Shown here piece after piece: positions 1 to 5,764 of a DNA stretch of 5,764 nt. A program made the position numbers and the translations under genes. The DNA is from CAYSBK01 sp964429265 (GTDB lineage Bacteria > Planctomycetota > Phycisphaerae > Sedimentisphaerales > Anaerobacaceae): assembly GCA_964429265.1 (NCBI GenBank), contig CAYSBK010000152.1, positions 1 through 5,764 of the forward strand, in the 5' to 3' direction. Each line of letters opens with the position of its first letter. The first letter of the stretch is position 1. Under the pieces are notes generated by a model, which did no database searches, had not been told where the DNA came from, and saw only the letters and a list, made by a program, of their open reading frames with translations.

Positions 1-196
1 AAAAGACTCCTTTGCCGTTGGAAAGTTCAACGATTTCACTCTTTTTTATAAATTTTTTTAAGGCGTGGACGGCACGGCAGAAGTCGCCGTGAGGCTCCAA
101 TCGAAAGCTCTCGAGCCGCTGAAGTTCATTGCAAAGTCGATTTCGCAGCTTCATAAACTCGGCTTGCCTGCTAAATATATACTCGATTAGGGGCAT
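1..196 (-). CDS. Unidentified protein, partial, runs off the left edge
   Basis: The product is not recognised. On the minus strand a frame is open from position 295 (just after a TAA at 298-296) to the window edge, about 98 codons. The only ATG in it is at 196-194, giving at least 65 residues beginning MPLIEYIFSRQAEF and continuing beyond the window. The composition is that of an ordinary soluble protein, with a charged, probably helical middle and a Lys-rich stretch (LKKFIKKSEIVEL) near the edge. The other two minus frames and the plus frames contain stops in 1-170, so this is the best coding candidate there. The codons upstream of the ATG (for example RPWYILHYLHAYQEDACILV) also look protein-like, so the true start may lie further upstream and be cut off by a frameshift near 280-300. 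No strong Shine-Dalgarno precedes the ATG. It is transcribed away from the two large genes. It could still be a chance frame or a gene remnant. Confidence 0.4.
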   Translation of the reverse strand, partial: MPLIEYIFSRQAEFMKLRNRLCNELQRLESFRLEPHGDFCRAVHALKKFIKKSEIVELSNGKGVF

Positions 197-493
197 TCGA
201 CCGCCGGAAACCAGGATACAGGCGTCCTCCTGGTAAGCATGCAGGTAGTGCAGGATGTACCAGGGGCGGTCCTGCTTGGTAATTCGAGATGGTGCTTATA
301 GCGGTGGACGAGTTTCTCCAAGGAATCCGGCGGCCGGCTCGCCCGGCACAATGGGTGTACCACAGCCAATAGGCACAGGGCCGCCAGGTGCGTGTCGATG
401 CGGCGGCGGGTTTTCCTACGAATTTTTTCAATGTATCCCGCGACAAGTCGTGTAGAATGCTTCGACCGAGGTTGTAACACCGGCAGGAAACAG
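197..493. other. Region without a confident gene upstream of the operon
   Basis: No plus-strand gene is credible here; the one 66-codon plus frame (255-455) is Gly/Pro/Arg-rich and has no ribosome binding site. On the minus strand one frame is open from 639 down to 187 and crosses the start of the first large gene. Between about 510 and 280 it reads like a membrane protein piece: a hydrophobic stretch (LLLIALAPYCFLPVL), a basic segment (IEKIRRKTRRR), then LEKLVHRYKHHLE. It loses coherence near 280, where the frame of the left-edge ORF takes over. A decayed or frameshifted minus-strand gene is one explanation; chance in G+C-rich DNA is the other. The promoter of the downstream genes should also lie here, but I see no convincing -35/-10 pair, RNA gene or repeat array. 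Confidence 0.4.
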
Positions 494-500
494 TAAGGAG
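494..500 (+). promoter_or_regulatory. Shine-Dalgarno of the first FGE-sialidase gene
   Basis: TAAGGAG lies 8 nt before the ATG at 509, an ideal sequence and spacing. It decides the start of the downstream gene over the internal ATGs that begin at 539 and 542. Confidence 0.85.
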
Positions 501-508
501 CCAACGCG

Positions 509-2974
509 ATGAGCAGCAGTTCCGCAACAACAGTCAAGATGATGGCGGCGATGGCGATGATGCTGGCGGCGACGGTGAGCCGGCGTTGCCCGGGCCGGCA
601 GTTGCCGAAATCCCCCCGGTACACAAATTCCATCGGCATCGAGTTGGTGCGGATCGAGCCGGGACGATTTCAAATGGGCTTTGAAGGCCCGAACCTCCCG
701 GCGGAACTGGCCAGGCTGCCCGGCGGTCACCCACAAGGCGACTACGACGAGCACCCGCCCCACGTGGTCGAGATTACCCGGCCCTTCTACATGGCCGCGG
801 CCGAGGTTACCGTTGAGCAGTACAGGAAGTTCAAGCCGGACTTTCCCGGCTTCAAGGCGAAGCTCGACCACCATCCGTACGTTTCAGGCATCACGTGGCA
901 CGATGCGGTGGCGTTCTGCAGGTGGCTCAGCGAAAAGGAAGGCCTGCCGTATCGATTGCCGACCGAGGCGGAATGGGAATACGCCTGTCGGGCCGGTTCC
1001 CGAACACCTTTTTCCTCTGGCGATACCAGGCCCCAGCCCGAAACCGCCAACCGGTGGGGACTGAAGAATATGCACACCGGGGTCCGCGAATGGTGTTACG
1101 ACTGGTACGGCCCATACCCCGACCAGCCGCAAACCGACCCCGTCGGGCCGGAATGGGGCTGGCTGAAAGTCGTCCGCGGCGGCGGGCTTGACTGGCTCGA
1201 TGAAAAAACGATGAGCTTTTATTTCGGACGCGATTACTCGGCCTGGGCGATGGGTGATACCGCTTACTATGCCCGCTCGGCGAACCGTGCGGCTGTACCG
1301 CCGGACTTTGGACCCCCGCCGCGTGAGTTTCAGGGGCGGCAGATGGCGTGCATAAATCCGCCGTTGCCGGAGGGAGCACTTTCACCCTCGCCGTATCGCG
1401 CAAAAGGTATGGTGGCCGGGTGGCATTGCATAGGATTTCGAGTTGTTATGGCGCCGCTGCCGAAGACCAGGCCGACGGAGTTTGAGCCTCCCTTTTTCCA
1501 GCAGTGTGTAAAACAGGGCAAGGCAGAGGCACAAGGCCCGGACCCCGGCAAACCCTACTACGCGGCCCGGCGGATCTTTCCCGATCTAAGCCCGCAGCAA
1601 ATGGTTGAGGTCGGCTGGAAGATCGGCCTGCGCGGCCTGGGAACGAATCATCACAACGGCGCGGTAGTGGTTCTCGACAACGGAGATTTGCTTGCGGCGT
1701 ACTACAACGGCTTTGTCGAAAGCTTCCCCGACCTTTCGCTTCTGGTGGTTCGGCTGCGACGGGGCTGCCGGCAGTGGGATACACCGAGCGCCTGGCCCGA
1801 CTTTCTCGACGGCAACGACGCCAGCCCGGTTCTGTGGAACGACAACGGGACGGTCTGGCTGGGCTGGGGTTGTCCGCATCTTTCGGGAGGCTACCCGTTC
1901 CAGTGGACCGTTTCGACGGACAACGGTGCGACGTGGAGCCCGATACGGTTTCCGGTATTTGAAAGTCGGCCGGGCGGCTACGGCAGGCGACAACCAATCA
2001 ACTGCGCCTTCAGGGGGCCGGACGAAACGATATACGTCGCCTTCGACGGCTGGGGGGCGACCTGCGGGCTGTGGGCCAGCCGTAACGACGGGCAAACCTG
2101 GTATGACACGGGCGGCAGGACACTGGGGCTTCACACCACGTTCGTGCTGCTGGACGACAATACTATACTCGGTTATGCCACGCGGAACCGGAGCATCGAC
2201 GGCTTCGCACCGAAGAATATCTCGAAAGACTGGGGCAAAACCTGGCAGGTAAGCAGGTCGCCCTTGCCTGCCCAGGGGGGCGGACAATTTCCAATGATGA
2301 TAAAGCTGGCCAGCGGCAGGCTGTTCTATGCAAGCGACTTCGGCAGGTCGCGTGACCCGAACGTCAGTGGTTTTTCCGGGCCGGGTGCGTACGCGTGCCT
2401 GAGCGACGACAACGGCAGGACCTGGAGAATACGAAAGCTGACCGCCGGTGGGCTGGTTGACGAGGAAGGTCGGCCGGTGGCGATGAAGACCGTGGGCTAC
2501 GTGGGCGCCGCCCAGAGCGCCGACGGAATCATTCACCTTGTGACCAGCCGCAACGATCCCGACCTGCACATCGAGTTGAACGAGGCGTGGATACTGCAGG
2601 GCGGCAGCGCCGATCTGCAGCAGCCCGTCAGGATTCGGCCGGGCAGCATCAGGCAGTACAGGCAGGATTATCCCAGCGGCAAAGTGAGGGTAACCTGGTC
2701 GGCGGGCACGGCCACGGACGGCCGCTACCTGCTGCACGGCCGGGAAACCTGGTATTACGAGAACGGACGGATACAGTGGCAGGCCGAATACAATGCAGGC
2801 AAAAAGACGGGGACCGAGACCTTCTTCAACGCCGACGGTGCGAAAAAATGGCGGCGCCTGTACAAGCCGGACGGCACGGTCGAGTGGACCGTTTATGACC
2901 GCGGCGGAAAGGTCAAGGCCCGGTCGGTATGGAAGGATAAGAAACTCCTGCGATGGGAAATCGCAGGCGGATAA
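509..2974 (+). CDS. Secreted FGE-like / sialidase-like propeller protein with C-terminal MORN_2 repeats
   Basis: An 821-residue multidomain protein. Residues 1-27 form a leader: Lys10, then the hydrophobic run MMAAMAMMLAATV (11-23), so export is likely although the signal is not textbook. Residues 37-315 are an FGE/SUMF1-like domain with typical landmarks: EVTVEQYRKF (99-108), WHDAVAFCRWLSEKEGL (130-146), RLPTEAEWEYACRAG (149-163), REWCYDWYG (193-201), ARSANR (255-260) and GFRVV (309-313). The catalytic Cys pair of true FGEs is absent, the usual GNVxEW motif is altered to TGVREW, and two insertions (about 227-250 and 261-307) are missing from the paralogue. Residues 350-700 are a sialidase-like (BNR) propeller with four canonical Asp boxes: STDNGATW (469), SRNDGQTW (524), SKDWGKTW (572) and SDDNGRTW (632). 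Residues 715-815 carry MORN_2/YwqK-type repeats (WYYENGRIQWQAEY, FFNADGAKKW, YKPDGTVEW). The gene is probably cotranscribed with the paralogue 62 nt downstream. The reading frame is intact. A glycan-related extracytoplasmic role is inferred; substrate and activity are unknown. Confidence 0.93.
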   Translation: MSSSSATTVKMMAAMAMMLAATVSRRCPGRQLPKSPRYTNSIGIELVRIEPGRFQMGFEGPNLPAELARLPGGHPQGDYDEHPPHVVEITRPFYMAAAEVTVEQYRKFKPDFPGFKAKLDHHPYVSGITWHDAVAFCRWLSEKEGLPYRLPTEAEWEYACRAGSRTPFSSGDTRPQPETANRWGLKNMHTGVREWCYDWYGPYPDQPQTDPVGPEWGWLKVVRGGGLDWLDEKTMSFYFGRDYSAWAMGDTAYYARSANRAAVPPDFGPPPREFQGRQMACINPPLPEGALSPSPYRAKGMVAGWHCIGFRVVMAPLPKTRPTEFEPPFFQQCVKQGKAEAQGPDPGKPYYAARRIFPDLSPQQMVEVGWKIGLRGLGTNHHNGAVVVLDNGDLLAAYYNGFVESFPDLSLLVVRLRRGCRQWDTPSAWPDFLDGNDASPVLWNDNGTVWLGWGCPHLSGGYPFQWTVSTDNGATWSPIRFPVFESRPGGYGRRQPINCAFRGPDETIYVAFDGWGATCGLWASRNDGQTWYDTGGRTLGLHTTFVLLDDNTILGYATRNRSIDGFAPKNISKDWGKTWQVSRSPLPAQGGGQFPMMIKLASGRLFYASDFGRSRDPNVSGFSGPGAYACLSDDNGRTWRIRKLTAGGLVDEEGRPVAMKTVGYVGAAQSADGIIHLVTSRNDPDLHIELNEAWILQGGSADLQQPVRIRPGSIRQYRQDYPSGKVRVTWSAGTATDGRYLLHGRETWYYENGRIQWQAEYNAGKKTGTETFFNADGAKKWRRLYKPDGTVEWTVYDRGGKVKARSVWKDKKLLRWEIAGG
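617..793 (+). repeat. Copy 1 of the paralogous segment shared by the two large genes
   Basis: Encodes residues 37-95 (RYTNSIGIELVRIEPG to RPFYM). It matches the second gene over the same residue numbers without gaps, 47 of 59 residues identical by manual count, and the DNA is visibly similar. It marks the start of the FGE-like domain and shows the genes arose by duplication. Confidence 0.8.
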
Positions 2975-3021
2975 GATGGTGCGTATCGATCTATTGATGG
3001 GCAGCAGCCTGGACGGAATAG

Positions 3022-3028
3022 AAAGGAG
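3022..3028 (+). promoter_or_regulatory. Shine-Dalgarno deciding a GTG start for the second gene
   Basis: AAAGGAG sits 8 nt before the GTG at 3037, the same core and spacing as in front of the first gene. It supports GTG initiation and the full leader peptide. Confidence 0.85.
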
Positions 3029-3036
3029 CAGCAACG

Positions 3037-5655
3037 GTGGGCAAGCGTATTCGATTGAACGAAGGGTTGATTGTTGTTGCGGTGATGTTTGCGTGCTCGG
3101 CGGCAATTTGCGAACGCTGTAACGGAGAACCGCCGCGGGCCGGCCGATACACAAACTCTATCGGAATGGAGCTTGTGCGCATCGAGCCGGGACAGTTTCG
3201 GATGGGCTTCGAAGGCCCGGATTTACCTGCCGAGCTAACCGAACCGGCCGGTACGGACCCGCAGGGAGATTACGACGAGCATCCCGCTCACATCGTCGAA
3301 ATCACACGCCCCTTTTATATGAGCATTTACGAGGTGACCAATTACCAGTATGAGCTGTTCGACCCTTCCCACAAGAAGTATCGCGGCGCAAGTAAGCAGG
3401 ACAACTCCGCGGTGGTGAACGTCAACTGGTACGAAGCGCAGGCATTCTGTCAATGGCTCAACGACAGGGAAGGGCTGACGACCGTGGGCACCAGAAAAGG
3501 CGCCTGGGGGCCGATGGTGTATCGCCTCCCGACCGAGGCCGAGTGGGAATATGCTTGCCGGGCGGGCACTACTACGCCTTTTTCAACAGGCGACGGTTTC
3601 GGGCCCGGTTTGGCCGGGGGAGCCGAGCAGGACCTGGTGGTGGGACGCAGCCCGGCGAATGCGTGGGGCCTTTACGATATGCACGGCAACGTGGAAGAGT
3701 GGTGTTATGACTGGTACGGTCCATACCCGGCCGGGAAACAGACGAATCCGGTCGGCCCTGCGGACGGTGACTTCCGTGTGACTCGCGGCGGCAGTCATTC
3801 CACCGCTGCTTATTACCTGCGTTCGGCGAATCGAATGGGAACGCTGCCGGAGGACAAGCACTCGCTGATAGGTTTTCGCGTAGTCCTGGCGGCGATGCCG
3901 CCCACCGAGCCTTGGGCACCGGCTTCGCCGCAGCGCTACCAGCTCGACGTAAGCCAGAAGAAGCCGAAGATTTTTCGACACAGGCCGGACCCGAAGAAAC
4001 CGTATTTTTACGGGGCGCGGAAGTTTATGGTAATGCCCGCCAGCAACCGTGGGCCGCTGTACGCCAGGCATAACCACTTCATATCGGTGGTGGAATGTCC
4101 GAACGGCGACCTGCTTGCAATATGGCACACGTGCATAGGCGAGTCGGGCAGGGAGTTGAACGTTGCCGCCAGCCGACTGAGATACGGCACGGACCTGTGG
4201 GAACCGGCCTCGCTTTTCTGGGATGCGCCCGACCGCAACGACCACGGCCACGCAATGTGGTATGACGGCCGGGACACGATATATCACTTCCAGGGACTGG
4301 CCACGCAAGTCAGGGACGTCGCCCTGGTGGTGCGGACCAGCACCGACAACGGCGTTACCTGGTCGAAGCCGCGCATCATCGCCGACCACGGTCCCAGCCG
4401 GATGCCGGTCGAATCGGTTTTTCGCACGAAGCAGGGTTGGTATGCAATCAGTTGCGACAAGGGTCCGAACGTCTTGTGGATGAGCAAAGATAAGGGACTG
4501 ACGTGGTTCAATCCCGGCGGCGTCATCAGGGGCAAGCACGCCTGTGCGGTGCAGCTCGACGACGGCAGGCTTCTGGCCTACGGCCGCGAAGCTAACATCG
4601 ACGGCAGGATGCCGACAAGCATCTCCGAGGATATGGGCAAGAGCTACACCTACGCAGCCAGCGAGTTTCAACCGATCAGTTGGGGCCAGAGGGCGGTGTT
4701 GCTGCGATTGAAGGAAGGCCCACTGTTTTTTGCCTCGTTCTGCAAGCGGCTGATGGTGCCCGATGCCGGAGGCGGCCGGCACGAAATATCGGGACTGTTC
4801 GGCGCGGTCTCGTTCGACCAGGGCAAGACCTGGCCGCACAAGCGTTTGATTACAAGCGGCGGACCCGACAAGGAAATCGAAACGATGGACGGCCATCTGA
4901 TCACGATGAACGCCCATCGCGGCGAGGCGGCTGGCTACCTGACCGTGTGCCAGGGGCTCGACGACGTCATTCATCTTCTAAGCAGTCGGCAGCATTATGC
5001 CTTCAATCTCAAGTGGCTGACCACGCTGCCGCCGGCAGCACCGGAAAGGCCGCCGCAGCCGCAGGCCAAACCCCTGCCTCGAAAATCCGTTTTGCAATAT
5101 ACCTACAATCCAGCCGATGTTGAGCAACGAGAAATTAAGAGGATTGCAGACGGACGCGGCGGCGGATGGAAGATAGACGTCGGTAACGGCAGAGGTTTTT
5201 ATCTTCGAAGCGGCTATGAGGAACCGTTCATCAAGGTGGACCCGCAAAAGGGCTTTACCGCCGAGATAAAAACCAGGCTGCTGAAGTATGCGCCCGGCCA
5301 GCGAGGCGTGGACATAGAGCTTTACGACGGAGCGGCCGCGCGCTATGCGATATCGATAACCGACAAGGCCGTGTACTGGTACGAAGGTTTCGTGGTGGGT
5401 TCGGCGCTTCTGGATTTCGGGCAGTTCACGCCTGTGGCCGAGGGCTTCGACAATACCGACGCGATGCACACGTACCGGCTGGCGGTGCGGCCCGACCGGA
5501 TCGTTCAAATCTACCGCGACGGCAAGCTTCTCGGCGTTCGTCGGTACGAGTATCGAACCCCGCGGGACGCTTACATTCAGTTCGGCGGCGGCAGGGGCCT
5601 TGAGGCACTGGTCGAACGGGTCAGCTACGACATAGACGGGCCGTTTGCACCCTGA
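3037..5655 (+). CDS. Secreted FGE-like / sialidase-like propeller protein with C-terminal ConA-like module
   Basis: An 872-residue protein starting at GTG. Residues 1-25 are a good signal peptide: basic KRIR followed by LIVVAVMFACSAAI; Cys20 and Cys25 do not sit in a convincing lipobox. Residues 37-287 are an FGE/SUMF1-like domain with EVTNYQYELF (99-108), VNWYEAQAFCQWLNDREGL (129-147), YRLPTEAEWEYACRAG (162-177), MHGNVEEWCYDWYG (215-228), RGGSHSTAAYYLRSANR (250-266) and GFRVV (279-283). No Cys lies between 224 and 287, so the FGE catalytic pair is absent. Residues 323-662 are a sialidase-like (BNR) propeller: HNHFISVVECPNGDLLAIW (345-363), Asp boxes STDNGVTW (435), SKDKGLTW (483), degenerate SEDMGKSY (530) and SFDQGKTW (592), plus PVESVFRT (457-464). 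A Pro-rich linker (664-682) leads to residues 685-872, a beta-rich region with FTAEIKTRLL, VDIELYDG and HTYRLAVRPDRIVQIYRDGKLLG-type strands, typical of concanavalin A-like (LamG-like) sandwiches. It lies 62 nt after its paralogue, probably in one operon. An extracytoplasmic glycan-binding or glycan-processing role is inferred; activity is unknown. Confidence 0.93.
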   Translation: MGKRIRLNEGLIVVAVMFACSAAICERCNGEPPRAGRYTNSIGMELVRIEPGQFRMGFEGPDLPAELTEPAGTDPQGDYDEHPAHIVEITRPFYMSIYEVTNYQYELFDPSHKKYRGASKQDNSAVVNVNWYEAQAFCQWLNDREGLTTVGTRKGAWGPMVYRLPTEAEWEYACRAGTTTPFSTGDGFGPGLAGGAEQDLVVGRSPANAWGLYDMHGNVEEWCYDWYGPYPAGKQTNPVGPADGDFRVTRGGSHSTAAYYLRSANRMGTLPEDKHSLIGFRVVLAAMPPTEPWAPASPQRYQLDVSQKKPKIFRHRPDPKKPYFYGARKFMVMPASNRGPLYARHNHFISVVECPNGDLLAIWHTCIGESGRELNVAASRLRYGTDLWEPASLFWDAPDRNDHGHAMWYDGRDTIYHFQGLATQVRDVALVVRTSTDNGVTWSKPRIIADHGPSRMPVESVFRTKQGWYAISCDKGPNVLWMSKDKGLTWFNPGGVIRGKHACAVQLDDGRLLAYGREANIDGRMPTSISEDMGKSYTYAASEFQPISWGQRAVLLRLKEGPLFFASFCKRLMVPDAGGGRHEISGLFGAVSFDQGKTWPHKRLITSGGPDKEIETMDGHLITMNAHRGEAAGYLTVCQGLDDVIHLLSSRQHYAFNLKWLTTLPPAAPERPPQPQAKPLPRKSVLQYTYNPADVEQREIKRIADGRGGGWKIDVGNGRGFYLRSGYEEPFIKVDPQKGFTAEIKTRLLKYAPGQRGVDIELYDGAAARYAISITDKAVYWYEGFVVGSALLDFGQFTPVAEGFDNTDAMHTYRLAVRPDRIVQIYRDGKLLGVRRYEYRTPRDAYIQFGGGRGLEALVERVSYDIDGPFAP
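3145..3321 (+). repeat. Copy 2 of the paralogous segment shared by the two large genes
   Basis: Encodes residues 37-95 (RYTNSIGMELVRIEPG to RPFYM) and aligns without gaps to copy 1 at 617-793. Changes are mostly conservative, apart from a variable patch at residues 68-74 (LARLPGGH in the first protein, LTEPAGTD here, from residue 67). Confidence 0.8.
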
Positions 5656-5665
5656 AAAACAGCTT

Positions 5666-5749
5666 GCGTTATCGTTTCGGCTTTAACCAGGCCCTTTTGA
5701 CTGTGCGTCTTTTGTTTTTCATCCGCCCGTCTGCTGAAACGGTGAACGC
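5666..5749. repeat. Imperfect inverted repeat downstream of the operon
   Basis: The arm at 5666-5681 (GCGTTATCGTTTCGGC) is nearly complementary to the arm at 5733-5749 (GCTGAAACGGTGAACGC). Five pairs, a small asymmetric internal loop, then nine pairs (one G-U) close a loop of about 51 nt. On the plus strand no U-tract follows, so it is not a standard intrinsic terminator for the upstream gene. Read on the minus strand the stem is followed by AAGCTGTTTTTC, so a terminator for a gene entering from the right is possible. Chance is not excluded. Confidence 0.3.
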
Positions 5750-5764
5750 ACCCCACTTGCTTCA

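Noticed and set aside
41..60. A/T-rich run as a promoter or origin element
   Set aside because: It lies inside the left-edge minus-strand frame, where it encodes a Lys-rich segment (KKFIKK), and has no organised repeats.
453..458. TAGAAT as a -10 box for the operon promoter
   Set aside because: No acceptable -35 hexamer lies 16-18 nt upstream (only AATGTA or CAATGT), so the match could be chance.
171..530. Minus-strand frame upstream considered as an IS200/REP-associated transposase
   Set aside because: No HUH motif, catalytic Tyr context or other transposase signature is visible in any minus frame, and no terminal repeats flank it.
2975..3036. Intergenic gap examined for a terminator or separate promoter
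   Set aside because: No stem followed by a T-run and no -35/-10 pair is seen in the 62 nt; it reads as an intra-operon spacer.
1586..3154. 522-codon open frame on the minus strand opposite the first large gene
   Set aside because: It is antisense to a gene with clear domain motifs, is rich in Arg, Pro and Ala with no recognisable motif, and is explained by G+C-rich codon usage removing stops from the complementary frame.
3583..4974. 463-codon open frame on the minus strand opposite the second large gene
   Set aside because: Same explanation: a mirror frame of a strongly supported gene, with no motif and no credible ribosome binding site.
5656..5764. Possible gene end on the minus strand at the right edge
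   Set aside because: The minus frames here are short: one is 30 codons between stops, and another is open for about 46 codons into the end of the second gene. Neither shows recognisable features, so a gene cannot be supported.

Overview
This is G+C-rich bacterial DNA dominated by two large same-strand genes (509-2974 and 3037-5655). They look like tandem paralogues encoding secreted or periplasmic multidomain proteins. Each has an N-terminal hydrophobic leader, a formylglycine-generating-enzyme-like (FGE/SUMF1-type) domain and a sialidase-like beta-propeller with four Asp-box positions. Their C-terminal modules differ: gene 1 ends in MORN_2/YwqK-type repeats and gene 2 in a probable concanavalin A-like beta-sandwich. 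FGE-like domains fused to sialidase-like propellers are a style I associate with the Planctomycetota and other members of the PVC group. The assignment is inferred from domain style and base composition; no marker gene is present.

Layout. Positions 1-508 hold no confidently identified gene. The left edge carries a minus-strand reading frame that looks coding and runs off the window, possibly the end of a frameshifted or decayed gene. A consensus Shine-Dalgarno (AAGGAG, 8 nt spacer) precedes gene 1 at 509. After a 62-nt gap with no evident terminator, gene 2 starts at a GTG (3037), again behind an AAAGGAG with an 8-nt spacer. The two are probably one transcript. The last 109 nt hold no gene that I can support, only an imperfect long-loop inverted repeat that might mark the transcript end.

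How the genes may work together. Both products are probably exported and fold as an FGE-like C-type-lectin-fold domain joined to a six-bladed propeller, so a role in recognising or processing an extracellular glycan is reasonable. Neither FGE-like domain has the cysteine pair used by true formylglycine-generating enzymes. Neither propeller shows the classical N-terminal sialidase Arg-Ile-Pro motif. Specific enzymatic function is therefore unproven, and the sialidase label should be read as fold only. The most interesting point in the window is this duplicated FGE-propeller fusion with swapped C-terminal modules.
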